Of a stretch of 64,000 nt of DNA, positions 54,141-63,149 are shown piece after piece. The stretch is from assembly GCA_003243455.1 (NCBI GenBank), contig QFQS01000003.1:1-64000 (forward strand), in the 5' to 3' direction. Source of the DNA: Cereibacter sphaeroides. Lineage in GTDB: Bacteria > Pseudomonadota > Alphaproteobacteria > Rhodobacterales > Rhodobacteraceae. The number at the start of each line of letters is the position of its first letter. Positions within the stretch are counted from its first letter, which is position 1. Made by a program: the position numbers and the translations under genes. The notes beneath the pieces are model-generated. The model did no database searches. It saw nothing but the letters and a program-made list of their open reading frames with translations, and was not told the DNA's origin.

Positions 54141-55177
54141 GCGGCGTCCAGATGCTCAAGGTGGAAGCTGAGGAAGGCGAACAGCGCCTCGACCGCTGGT
54201 TCAAGCGCCGTTTCCCCCAACTGACCCAAGGTGCCGTCGAAAAGATGTGCCGCACCGGCCAGATCCGCGTGGATGGCGGCCGCGCCAAGGCGTCCGACCG
54301 TGTGGCCCCCGGCATGGAAATCCGCGTGCCCCCCTTGCCTGAGGGCGAGGCGCCGAAGCCTGAAACCCGCGTGGCCCGCAACGATGTCGAGATGATCCAG
54401 AATGCCGTCCTGTGGAAGGACGAGCACATCATCGTCCTGAACAAACCCGCAGGCCTGCCCTCGCAGGGCGGCTCGGGGCAGGGCGACAGGCATGTTGATG
54501 GTTTGGCCGAAGCTCTGAAGTTCGGCTATAAGGAAAAGCCCAAGCTGGTGCACCGGCTGGACAAGGACACCTCCGGCGTCCTCCTTCTGGCCCGCACCGA
54601 CCGCGTCGCCCGTGCGCTGTCCGAGGCGCTGCGCCACCGCGAGGCGCGCAAGATCTACTGGGCCGTCGTCGCTGGTGTTCCGAACCCCAAGCAGGGTTCG
54701 ATCAAGTTCGGCCTCGTCAAGGCTCCGGGCCGTGGACGCGGCGGTGAGGGCGAAAAGATGATCGCCGTCCACCCGGCCAAGATCGCCGAGACCGAAGGCG
54801 CGAAACGCGCCCAGACCGACTACTTCACCCTCTGGTTCCTGGGTGACCGCTTGTCCTGGATGGCGCTGGAGCCGGTGACGGGCCGCACCCATCAACTGCG
54901 CGCCCATATGGCCGAAATCGGCCACCCGATCCTCGGCGACGGCAAATACGGCGGCTCCGACGCCGACAATCCCGGTGATGGCTGGGGCGCGGGCGTCGGT
55001 GGCGACCTCAGCCGCAAGCTGCACCTGCATGCGCGAAGCCTGACCGTGGAACACCCGATCACCAAGGCGCTGATGACCTGGACCGCGCCCTTGCCCGAAC
55101 ACATGGCGCGAACCTGGAAACTGCTCGACTGGAAAGAAACCGACGTTCCCGCCGACCCCTTCGCGGTGATCCGGTGA
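54137..55177 (+). CDS. rluC: 23S rRNA pseudouridine synthase, RluC family
   Basis: 346 aa. An N-terminal S4 domain (RLDRWFKRRFPQLTQGAVEK) and the RluA-type catalytic motif HRLDKDTSG (139-147, Asp142), with GRTHQLRAHMA. RluC (positions 955/2504/2580 in E. coli) is most likely; RluD-like specificity cannot be excluded. Coupled to crcB and to the ATP12 gene by overlapping stops and starts. Confidence 0.9.
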   Translation: MSGVQMLKVEAEEGEQRLDRWFKRRFPQLTQGAVEKMCRTGQIRVDGGRAKASDRVAPGMEIRVPPLPEGEAPKPETRVARNDVEMIQNAVLWKDEHIIVLNKPAGLPSQGGSGQGDRHVDGLAEALKFGYKEKPKLVHRLDKDTSGVLLLARTDRVARALSEALRHREARKIYWAVVAGVPNPKQGSIKFGLVKAPGRGRGGEGEKMIAVHPAKIAETEGAKRAQTDYFTLWFLGDRLSWMALEPVTGRTHQLRAHMAEIGHPILGDGKYGGSDADNPGDGWGAGVGGDLSRKLHLHARSLTVEHPITKALMTWTAPLPEHMARTWKLLDWKETDVPADPFAVIR

Positions 55178-55914
55178 GCGGCTGGACGGCCAAGCGTTTC
55201 TGGGCCGCCGCCCATATCGATCCGCTGGGCGAAGGTTTCGGCATCCGGCTGGACAACCGGGTGGTGAAAACCCCCGCCAAATCCCCGCTCGTGGTGCCGA
55301 CGCTCGCCATGGCCCAGGCCATCGCGCAGGAATGGGACGCGCAGATCGGCAAGGTCGACCCCGAGACGATGCCCGTAACCCGCGCCGCAAATGCCGCCAT
55401 CGACAAGGTGGCGACGCAATTCGACGAGGTGGTGGAACTGCTCGCCGCCTATGGCGATACCGACCTGCTTTGCTACCGTGCTACCGGCCCGGAGGAACTG
55501 GTCGCGCGGCAGGCCGAGCTTTGGGATCCGCTGCTGGCCTGGTCCGCCGATAGCCTTGGCGCGCCGCTGATCGCCACTGCTGGCGTCATGCACATCGACC
55601 AGCCCCCGGAAAGCCTGGCGCGTCTGACCGCCACGGTCGCGGCGATGGACAACTTCCGCCTGACCGGCTTTCACGACCTTGTCGCGATTTCCGGCTCACT
55701 CGTGTTAGCTCTGGCCGTTGTCGGTGGCAGGCTCGATGCCGCAGGTGCCTGGGCGCTGTCGCGCCTAGACGAGACCTGGCAGGCAGAGCTTTGGGGCCGC
55801 GATGAGGATGCCGAGGCGGCAGAGGCGCTACGCCTTGCAAGCTTTGTTCAGGCGGAGCGATTCTATCGCCTGTGCGAAAGCCGGGAAGCGCCACCGCGCC
55901 GCGCAGATGCCTAA
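55174..55914 (+). CDS. ATP12 family chaperone
   Basis: 246 aa with a GTG start overlapping the rluC stop (GTGA). Contains the ATP12 core (ATQFDEVVELLAAYGDTDLL CYRA, split here; FRLTGFHDLVAISGSLVLAL). ATP12 helps assemble F1-ATPase alpha subunits in mitochondria, and alphaproteobacterial homologues are the likely ancestors. No ATP synthase genes are nearby. Confidence 0.92.
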   Translation: MSGWTAKRFWAAAHIDPLGEGFGIRLDNRVVKTPAKSPLVVPTLAMAQAIAQEWDAQIGKVDPETMPVTRAANAAIDKVATQFDEVVELLAAYGDTDLLCYRATGPEELVARQAELWDPLLAWSADSLGAPLIATAGVMHIDQPPESLARLTATVAAMDNFRLTGFHDLVAISGSLVLALAVVGGRLDAAGAWALSRLDETWQAELWGRDEDAEAAEALRLASFVQAERFYRLCESREAPPRRADA

Positions 55915-56111
55915 ATCATGGGCAATACGGCGGGAAACGTGAAGATTTTCCCGTTTTGCATGTCGTCCGGCCAGAAGCCTTGACCTTTGAAATCGCTTTG
56001 GACCAAACTTGGCCCTACTGAGCGGAACAATCCGTCAGTTTCGCCCCCCGGGCTCAACGGGATGAAAAAAAACCGCCTGAAACCGGGCGGATGGATCAGG
56101 AAGAGGTAAGC

Positions 56112-57128
56112 ATGAAAAAATCCGTATTCTTCGGCACGCTGGCAGTTGCCGGCGCGCTCGCAGGGTTCGCTTCGGCCGACACTGTGGCCGATGTAAAAGC
56201 AAGGGGAGAACTGATCTGCGGCACCAACACCGGGCTTACAGGTTTTGCCGCGCCGGATGCGAACGGCAACTATCAGGGCTTTGACGCCGCACTTTGCAAG
56301 GCCATCGCTGCCGCCGTTCTGGGCGACGCGAACAAGGTGAAATTTGTCCCCCTGACCGGCGAAACCCGCTTTACCGCGCTTGCTTCGGGCGAGGTCGATG
56401 TGCTGGTACGCAACTCGACCTGGACCTTCTCGCGCGACACCGACCTCAAGTTCGATTTCCCGGCGGTCAACTACTATGACGGTCAGGGTTTCATGGTGAA
56501 GAAAGATCTGGGCGTGACCTCGGCCAAGGAACTGGACGGTGCCACCGTCTGCATTCAGACCGGAACCACGACCGAGTTGAACCTGGCCGACTTCTTCAAG
56601 GCCAACAACCTGAACTACACGCCGGTCAACATCGCCGACGATGCCGAAGGTCAGCGCCAGCTGGTTGCAGGCACCTGCGACGCCTACACGACCGACGCCT
56701 CGGGCCTGGCCGCCGTCCGCGCGACGCTGGCTGACGCCGAAAACTACATCATCCTGCCCGAGATCATCTCGAAAGAGCCTCTCGGTCCGGTCGTTCGCCA
56801 TGGCGACAACAACTGGGGTGACGTGGTTCGCTGGACCTTCTACGCACTGGTTGCGGCAGAAGAAAACGGCATCACATCGGCCAACGTCGAGGAAATGGCG
56901 ACGACCACCCAGAACCCCGAGATCAAGCGCCTGCTTGGTACCGAGGGCGATCTTGGCGCCTTCATGGGTCTGGACAAGGATTGGGCCAAACGCGCCATCG
57001 CCGCGACCGGCAACTACGGCGAAATCTTCGCGGCCAATATCGGCGAATCAACCCCGATCGGCCTGGCACGCGGCCTGAACGCTTTGTGGACCCAGGGCGG
57101 CCTGCAATACGCTCCGCCGTTCCGCTGA
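56112..57128 (+). CDS. bztA: General L-amino-acid ABC transporter binding protein (BztA/AapJ)
   Basis: 338 aa. Signal peptide MKKSVFFGTLAVAGALAGFA then SADT. The polar amino-acid binding fold begins GTNTGLTGFAAPDANGNYQG, with LVRNSTWTFSRDTDLKFDFP and VVRHGDNNWGDVVRWTFYAL typical of AapJ/BztA. Binds glutamate, glutamine, aspartate and asparagine in Rhodobacter. GAGG lies 6 nt before the ATG. The 197-nt upstream gap (55915-56111) has a TTGACC at about 55979 but no convincing full promoter. Confidence 0.94.
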   Translation: MKKSVFFGTLAVAGALAGFASADTVADVKARGELICGTNTGLTGFAAPDANGNYQGFDAALCKAIAAAVLGDANKVKFVPLTGETRFTALASGEVDVLVRNSTWTFSRDTDLKFDFPAVNYYDGQGFMVKKDLGVTSAKELDGATVCIQTGTTTELNLADFFKANNLNYTPVNIADDAEGQRQLVAGTCDAYTTDASGLAAVRATLADAENYIILPEIISKEPLGPVVRHGDNNWGDVVRWTFYALVAAEENGITSANVEEMATTTQNPEIKRLLGTEGDLGAFMGLDKDWAKRAIAATGNYGEIFAANIGESTPIGLARGLNALWTQGGLQYAPPFR

Positions 57129-57143
57129 GCTAAGACAACCGGA

Positions 57144-57181
57144 CCGGGCGCACCATCCAAGGTGCGCCCGGTTCCCTTTTC
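57144..57181 (+). terminator. Attenuating hairpin between bztA and bztB
   Basis: ACCGGGCGCACC (57144-57155), ATCCAA loop, GGTGCGCCCGGT (57162-57173), then TCCCTTTT. A perfect 12-bp stem that should lower transcription of the permease/ATPase genes relative to the binding protein. Confidence 0.75.
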
Positions 57182-57265
57182 GGGTTCGCCTGCACGAGAC
57201 GAAGCGCAAAGACTTCAACATGCACCGGGAAAACCCGGGCACGTGCTGGCTCAGGGGGTTCACAC

Positions 57266-58543
57266 ATGGCCTATGCCACGGAAGCGCCGAAGGAATCCTT
57301 TCGGCTCAGCATGCTCATCTACGACACGCGGTATCGGTCGGTCACCATTCAGGTGGTAGTGCTGATCCTGTTTGGTCTGTTTATCTCGTGGCTGCTCAAC
57401 AACACCGTTCAGAACCTTGCCGCCAAGGACCGCACTTTCAGCTATGACTTCCTTTGGAACAGGGCGGGTTATGACATCAGCCAGCGACTGATCGCCTATA
57501 CCAACGACAGCACCCACGCCCGTGCGCTGCTGGTCGGGCTGCTCAACACGCTGGTCCTTGCCTTCTTCGGCTGCATTCTGGCAACCGTCGTCGGCGTCTT
57601 CGCCGGTATCCTGCGGTTGTCGAACAACTGGCTCGTCGCCCGGATGATGACTGTTTACGTTGAGGTCTTCCGCAACGTGCCGGTGCTGCTGTGGATTCTG
57701 CTCGCCTATGTGATCCTGTCGGAAACCATGCCGGAGCCGAAGGACTACCGCGTCACCGAGGCGATGCAGGCCGCGGGCGAATCTCCCAAAGCCAGCATGT
57801 GGTTCTTCAATTCGGTCGCCATCACCAACCGTGGCACCAATATCCCCGAACCCCTGTTCTCTCGCAGCCTGGGCAACATCGACCTTGGTATCTTTCTGGT
57901 CAGTATCGACCTGATCGCGGTGATAGCGGCGCTGGTGGCAAGTTTCTTCATCGCCCGCACCCTGCTGCGGCAAGCGGCGAAAACACAGGAGGAAACCGGC
58001 GATCGGCCGACGACCTGGTGGAAGATCGCTCTCGCATGGGTCGCACCCGTCGTCATCGTGCTGGCCGCGCTGGGTTTTCACCTCGGCTATCCCGCGATGA
58101 AGGGCTTTAACTTCTCGGGCGGCATCACTATCGCCCATGCCTTCACCGCCCTGCTGATTGCCCTGTCGCTCTACACTGGTGCCTTCATCGCCGAAATCGT
58201 GCGCGCCGGCATCCTGGCCATTTCGAAGGGTCAGTCCGAGGCGGCCTATGCCCTTGGCTTGCGACCCGGCCGGACGATGAGCCTGATCATCCTGCCGCAG
58301 GCGCTGCGGGTCATCATCCCGCCCTTGATTAGCCAGTACCTGAACCTGACAAAGAACACCTCGCTTGCCATCGCGGTCAGCTACATGGACCTGCGCGGCA
58401 CGCTTGGCGGCATCACGCTTAACCAGACCGGTAAAGAGCTGGAATGCATGCTGCTGATGATGCTGATCTATCTGACAATCAGTCTGATCATCTCCAGCAT
58501 CATGAACGCCTTCAACTCGGCCGTGAAGTTGAAGGAGCGCTGA
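57266..58543 (+). CDS. bztB: Amino-acid ABC transporter permease BztB/AapQ
   Basis: 425 aa. Hydrophobic with a long insertion between helices, as in AapQ. The C-terminal EAA loop is AYALGLRPGRTMSLIILPQA, and LSLYTGAFIAEIVRAGILAI is typical of His/Glu permeases. One of two unlike permeases in the complex; one base separates it from bztC. Confidence 0.93.
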   Translation: MAYATEAPKESFRLSMLIYDTRYRSVTIQVVVLILFGLFISWLLNNTVQNLAAKDRTFSYDFLWNRAGYDISQRLIAYTNDSTHARALLVGLLNTLVLAFFGCILATVVGVFAGILRLSNNWLVARMMTVYVEVFRNVPVLLWILLAYVILSETMPEPKDYRVTEAMQAAGESPKASMWFFNSVAITNRGTNIPEPLFSRSLGNIDLGIFLVSIDLIAVIAALVASFFIARTLLRQAAKTQEETGDRPTTWWKIALAWVAPVVIVLAALGFHLGYPAMKGFNFSGGITIAHAFTALLIALSLYTGAFIAEIVRAGILAISKGQSEAAYALGLRPGRTMSLIILPQALRVIIPPLISQYLNLTKNTSLAIAVSYMDLRGTLGGITLNQTGKELECMLLMMLIYLTISLIISSIMNAFNSAVKLKER

Positions 58544-58544
58544 T

Positions 58545-59867
58545 ATGATCGACGAGATACCCTCTGTCGCAGGCGCTTACGTTCGCGATGCGATTATCCC
58601 GCAGTCGCCGCCGCCCGTCTCGGAACGCGGCGCGATCAAATGGATAAGACAAAACCTGTTCTCGGGCTGGTTCAACACGGTTCTGACGATCACCGGCCTG
58701 ATCTGCATCTTCCTGATCCTGCGCGGCGCTCTGCCCTGGTTCCTGAACTCTGTCTGGAATGCCAATTCTTTGGCGGAATGCCGGGCAATCATCGCCGAAC
58801 GCGCCGGTCCCGGTGCAGACGGCGCCTGCTGGGCCATGATCCGCGAACGCTGGCACCAGTTTACCTTCGGCTTCTATCCATCCGACCTCTACTGGCGCCC
58901 GACGCTGGCCTTCATCCTGATGTTCGTGGCGCTCGCGCCGGTCTTGTTCATGTCTCTGCCGCGCAAGATGCTGTGGTTCACGGTGATATACCCCGCGCTT
59001 GGATATTGGCTGCTCTGGGGTGGTTCGGTCTGGGGTCCGGTCGTGGCCATGCTGGCCTTCGTTGCGGGCGGGCTGGTCTACAATCTTGTAGCGCCCCGCA
59101 CCAGTGTGGTCATCGGGACCGCGGCAGCTTTTGTCACCGCCTGCCTCTGGTGGCTGTTCGTACAGACGCCGCTCTCGACGACTCTGCAATCCATCATCCC
59201 GCTTGCGATCCAGGATGTAGACAGCGACCAGTTCGGTGGCTTCCTTCTGGCAATCACTATCGGGATCACCGCGATCTCCGGCTCGTTGCCACTTGGAATT
59301 CTGCTGGCGCTCGGGCGGCAGTCGGACATGCTGCTTATCAAGGTGCTTTGCGTCGGCTTTATCGAGTTCATCCGGGGCGTGCCGCTGATCACCATCCTCT
59401 TCACCGCCTCGCTGCTCCTGCAATATTTCCTGCCACCGGGATCGAACTTCGACATCATCCTGCGCGTCATCATCATGGCGACGCTTTTTGCCTCGGCCTA
59501 TATCGCCGAGGTCATCCGGGGCGGCCTTGCCGCCCTGCCGCGCGGTCAGTATGAGGCAGCCGATGCGCTGGGACTGGACTACTGGAAGGCGCAGCGGCTG
59601 ATCATCATGCCGCAGGCGCTGAAGATCGCGATCCCCGGCATCGTCTCGTCCTTCATCGGCCTTTTCAAGGATACCACGCTGGTCGCTTTCGTCGGCCTGA
59701 TGGACCCGCTGAAAGGCATCACCGGCGTCGTGCGCGCTGACATCAACTGGAAGGGCATCTACTGGGAGCCCTACATTTTCGTCGGCGCCATCTTCTTCAT
59801 CATCTGCTTCGGCATGTCCCGGTATTCGATGTACCTGGAGAAAAAGCTGAAGCGCGAACATCGCTAA
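58545..59867 (+). CDS. bztC: Amino-acid ABC transporter permease BztC/AapM
   Basis: 440 aa. Extra N-terminal hydrophobic domain, then the permease domain with SAYIAEVIRGGLAALPRGQY, EAADALGLDYWKAQRLIIMP and PLKGITGVVRADINWKGIYW, matching AapM/BztC. Partner of BztB in the inner membrane. Confidence 0.93.
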   Translation: MIDEIPSVAGAYVRDAIIPQSPPPVSERGAIKWIRQNLFSGWFNTVLTITGLICIFLILRGALPWFLNSVWNANSLAECRAIIAERAGPGADGACWAMIRERWHQFTFGFYPSDLYWRPTLAFILMFVALAPVLFMSLPRKMLWFTVIYPALGYWLLWGGSVWGPVVAMLAFVAGGLVYNLVAPRTSVVIGTAAAFVTACLWWLFVQTPLSTTLQSIIPLAIQDVDSDQFGGFLLAITIGITAISGSLPLGILLALGRQSDMLLIKVLCVGFIEFIRGVPLITILFTASLLLQYFLPPGSNFDIILRVIIMATLFASAYIAEVIRGGLAALPRGQYEAADALGLDYWKAQRLIIMPQALKIAIPGIVSSFIGLFKDTTLVAFVGLMDPLKGITGVVRADINWKGIYWEPYIFVGAIFFIICFGMSRYSMYLEKKLKREHR

Positions 59868-59876
59868 GGGGCAATC

Positions 59877-60656
59877 ATGGCCGAACAACAAACCGCCCGC
59901 GTCAAGATGACGCTCAGCGACGAGATCGCCGTCCAGATCACCCGCATGAACAAGTGGTACGGCACCTTCCACGTTCTGCGCGACATTGACCTGACGGTCA
60001 TGCGCGGCGAGCGCATCGTCATCGCTGGCCCCTCGGGTTCGGGGAAATCCACCCTGATCCGCTGCATCAATCGGCTGGAAGAGCATCAGTCGGGTCAGAT
60101 CATCGTTGACGGCACCGAGCTTACCAATGACATCAAGAACATTGACAAGGTTCGGTCCGAAGTCGGGATGGTGTTCCAGCACTTCAACCTCTTCCCGCAT
60201 CTGACCATCCTCGAAAACCTGACGCTCGCCCCGATCTGGGTCCGCAAGATCCCGCGTCGCGAGGCCGAACAGACGGCGATGTACTTCCTCGAAAAGGTAA
60301 AGATCCCCGAACAGGCCAAGAAATACCCCGGCCAGCTCTCGGGCGGCCAGCAGCAGCGCGTCGCAATCGCCCGCTCTCTCTGCATGCGCCCGCGCATCAT
60401 GCTGTTTGATGAGCCGACCTCGGCCCTTGACCCCGAGATGATCAAGGAAGTGCTGGACACCATGATCCAGCTTGCCGAGGAAGGCATGACCATGCTGTGC
60501 GTCACCCACGAGATGGGCTTTGCCCGTCAGGTGGCAAACCGCGTGATCTTCATGGATCAGGGCCAGATCGTCGAACAAAACGAACCCGAAGAGTTCTTCA
60601 ACAACCCGAAGTCCGAACGAACCAAGCTGTTCCTGAGCCAGATCCTGGGGCATTAG
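59877..60656 (+). CDS. bztD: Amino-acid ABC transporter ATP-binding protein BztD/AapP
   Basis: 259 aa. Walker [10 protein letters not shown] (51-59), signature [14 protein letters not shown], Walker [14 protein letters not shown], and the polar-amino-acid H-loop [20 protein letters not shown]. Completes the bztABCD operon. Confidence 0.95.
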   Translation: MAEQQTARVKMTLSDEIAVQITRMNKWYGTFHVLRDIDLTVMRGERIVIAGPSGSGKSTLIRCINRLEEHQSGQIIVDGTELTNDIKNIDKVRSEVGMVFQHFNLFPHLTILENLTLAPIWVRKIPRREAEQTAMYFLEKVKIPEQAKKYPGQLSGGQQQRVAIARSLCMRPRIMLFDEPTSALDPEMIKEVLDTMIQLAEEGMTMLCVTHEMGFARQVANRVIFMDQGQIVEQNEPEEFFNNPKSERTKLFLSQILGH

Positions 60657-60911
60657 GCGCAGGCTTCGCCGCACGATCTCACTGGCGTGGTTTGGGCTGC
60701 GTCAAAATCAGACTGTGGCTGACCGCCTGAGCGGCGGTTCGCCGCGATGTCACCCTTATTTGTCCTCTAGGTCCCAAGATATGTCAGCCCGCTGGTTGAA
60801 CAGCCCGGCTATACCGCGTAGCCTCCAGGCGCCTTGATCGCTCTCGTTGTGATTTCCATAGAGGCGCGGTCCAACGTGCCAGGAACACCCGGCCCATACC
60901 TACAGGCTTTG

Positions 60912-61937
60912 ATGCGCGATACCCTACACTCCCCCCGATCCGCCCGCGAATGGCTCAGCACACTTGCTCGATACCGCGAACCCTCGACCCGCCGCAGCCT
61001 GCTTGAGCTGGCTGCCACGCTTGTGCCGTTTGTTGCGCTTTGGGTGCTGGCGTGGATGGCGCTGTCGGTCAGCGCATGGTTGGCCGTTGCCGTGGCGGTG
61101 CTGAACGGTGCCTTTCTGGTGCGGATTTTCATTGTCCAGCACGATTGTGGGCATGGCTCGTTCCTCAGCAACCGCAAAGCCCAGGACTGGGTTGGGCGCA
61201 TGCTGGGGGTTCTTACCCTCACCCCCTATGCGGTCTGGCGGCGCACACATTCGATTCACCATGCCCATCACGGAAATCTGGACCGGCGGGGCATCGGCGA
61301 CGTGCTGACCCTGACGATCGAGGAATACCGGGCGCGGTCAACGTTCGGACGGCTGATGTATCGTCTGTACCGCCATCCGCTCATCCTGTTCGTCCTTGGG
61401 CCAAGCTATCTGTTCATCCTGCAAAACCGCCTGCCCTTGGGCCTGATGAACGCGGGCTGGCGTTACTGGACCTCGGCTATGGGCACGAATGCGATGATCG
61501 GCATCGGGGTTGGCCTGATCATCTGGTTTGGGGGTCTTGCCCCCTTGCTGTTCATATTCCTGCCAACCTCGGTAATCGCGGCGACCATCGGCGTCTGGTT
61601 GTTTTATGTCCAGCACCAGTTCGAGGAAACGCATTGGTCGAAGGGCGACAATTGGCAACTGCACGATGCGGCGCTTGAGGGCAGTTCTCACTACGTGCTG
61701 CCGCAGCCGCTCCGCTGGTTTTCGGGCAATATCGGCATCCATCATGTGCATCACCTGTATTCCCGAATCCCCTTCTACCGGCTGTCCGAGGTGCTTCGCG
61801 ATCACCGCGAACTGGCTGAGGCGCAGCGCCTGACGATCAGGGAAAGCCTGTCCACGGTAAGCCTGCATCTGTGGGACGAGGCCGAGGGCAAGCTGACCTC
61901 TTTTGCCGAAGCGCGCAAAAGGTATGGCATCGCATAA
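60912..61937 (+). CDS. Membrane fatty-acid desaturase
   Basis: 341 aa from ATG 60912; a TTG at 60834 would add 26 residues without a clear signal or homology. The three His boxes of acyl-lipid desaturases are visible: HDCGH (77-81), HSIHHAHH (113-120) and HHVHH (about 275). Four or more membrane segments. Di-iron enzyme introducing a double bond in membrane acyl chains; regiospecificity unknown. The gap 60657-60911 after bztD has no other gene. Confidence 0.9.
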   Translation: MRDTLHSPRSAREWLSTLARYREPSTRRSLLELAATLVPFVALWVLAWMALSVSAWLAVAVAVLNGAFLVRIFIVQHDCGHGSFLSNRKAQDWVGRMLGVLTLTPYAVWRRTHSIHHAHHGNLDRRGIGDVLTLTIEEYRARSTFGRLMYRLYRHPLILFVLGPSYLFILQNRLPLGLMNAGWRYWTSAMGTNAMIGIGVGLIIWFGGLAPLLFIFLPTSVIAATIGVWLFYVQHQFEETHWSKGDNWQLHDAALEGSSHYVLPQPLRWFSGNIGIHHVHHLYSRIPFYRLSEVLRDHRELAEAQRLTIRESLSTVSLHLWDEAEGKLTSFAEARKRYGIA

Positions 61938-61998
61938 ATGGCGGGCGACACCGGGTGGCACCCCTGTCGGGCTTGAAGAAAGAGCGCGTAAAGTCGCG

Positions 61999-62502
61999 TC
62001 AGGCTGCCAGCTCTTTCGGGACGATAAAGTCCAGAACCACCCCCTGTCCGAACCCCGCATCGCCCCAGGTTCCGATGTCGAACTCGACAACCAGGGTGGC
62101 TCCGGTCGGGTATTTGTGGAAGTCGGGGTTGAGCGGCGCCCGCGTCACCAGCCGGTGCGCGAATTCCGAGATGCCGGGATTGTGGCCGATCATCATGACC
62201 GTCTCCCCGGCTCCGTGACGCAGCACCGCCAGCATCACATCCGCCGCCGCGTGATAAAGGGCGGGCTTCAGCTCCAGTATCGGCGTGCCGGGAAGGGCAG
62301 GCGCGATTCCCGACCACGTTTTCCGTGTCCGAAGCGCATCCGAACACAGCACCTCATCGGGCACATAGCCTCGCGAGGCCAGCCAGTCGCCCAGGTCCGC
62401 TGCAGCTGCCTTGCCGCGTTCGTTCAGGGGACGATCGTGGTCGGGGGTCAGCGGGTCATCCCAGCTGGATTTGGCATGCCGCGTCAGGATCAGGCGCTTC
62501 AT
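61999..62502 (-). CDS. SixA-like histidine phosphatase
   Basis: 167 aa. The phosphohistidine motif RHAKSSW (His9) at the N-terminus and MIGHNPGISEFAHRL, the second catalytic His, identify the small SixA/RHG branch of the histidine phosphatase superfamily. Target unknown. Its ATG overlaps the stop of the upstream gene (4 nt), so it belongs to the argB operon. Confidence 0.88.
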   Translation of the reverse strand: MKRLILTRHAKSSWDDPLTPDHDRPLNERGKAAAADLGDWLASRGYVPDEVLCSDALRTRKTWSGIAPALPGTPILELKPALYHAAADVMLAVLRHGAGETVMMIGHNPGISEFAHRLVTRAPLNPDFHKYPTGATLVVEFDIGTWGDAGFGQGVVLDFIVPKELAA

Positions 62503-63149
62503 CTATGGAACTGCCTCATATGATAGGCCGACTGTTCCGGCATCCTTGCATGGGCAGCCGACACGGGGCAAGCGCGCCGCACGGCGCAACCCTTTGTCAT
62601 GCAATCCTGTCCCGCAGGCGTGTCAAGATAGGCATGGCAGCGGTCGAGATCGTACCCCGCGGAAGTCAGCGCACCCACCGGGCAGGCGGTAAGGCAGGGC
62701 TGGCCACCGCAGGTCTCGCAGGGGCTGGTTTCGACGGGCGGTAACTCGATCCGCTGCCGCAACGCCAGCGCGCCGCGAAAGGACACCATGAGCCCCGCCT
62801 CGTCATGCACCAGAAGCCGTACCGGAGAGGGCCAGACCCGCCCCGTCCGCAGCGCCCAGGCGTAGAACGGATGGTACGGCGGCCCGCCAAAGGGAAACAG
62901 CGCCTTTGCCCCCAGATCGCAGGCGATACGCCCGATCACGCGTCGCGACCAGCGGTCGACCGGGTCGGTGCCCCCGTCGGACCATTCCGGGTCTGCTGTG
63001 AAATGCGGCCAGAAGCCCGGTTGGCGTGGACCGACCAGCAGCAGCGTCGCGGTTCCCCTTGGAAGATTGTCCTCCGGCCCGACCTGAAAACCGCCCAGTA
63101 CCGCCAGCGCGTGGGGCGCAAGAGCCGCTTCTATGTCTGCAAGGTTCAT
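62499..63149 (-). CDS. Ferredoxin-like 4Fe-4S protein resembling the QueG C-terminus
   Basis: 216 aa. An N-terminal region without obvious motif is followed by two cysteine clusters: [18 protein letters not shown] and [14 protein letters not shown], together fitting two [4Fe-4S] clusters of the ferredoxin/epoxyqueuosine-reductase type. It is shorter than QueG (about 370 aa) and lacks the cobalamin-binding N-terminus that I would expect, so queuosine function is not asserted. Its ATG overlaps the argB stop. Confidence 0.75.
   Translation of the reverse strand: MNLADIEAALAPHALAVLGGFQVGPEDNLPRGTATLLLVGPRQPGFWPHFTADPEWSDGGTDPVDRWSRRVIGRIACDLGAKALFPFGGPPYHPFYAWALRTGRVWPSPVRLLVHDEAGLMVSFRGALALRQRIELPPVETSPCETCGGQPCLTACPVGALTSAGYDLDRCHAYLDTPAGQDCMTKGCAVRRACPVSAAHARMPEQSAYHMRQFHR

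Noticed and set aside
58512..60674. Long leftward open frame (about 720 codons) antisense to bztC and bztD
   Set aside because: It is opposite two clear ABC-transporter genes; its translation is His/Asp/Arg-rich with no motif, a typical high-GC shadow frame.
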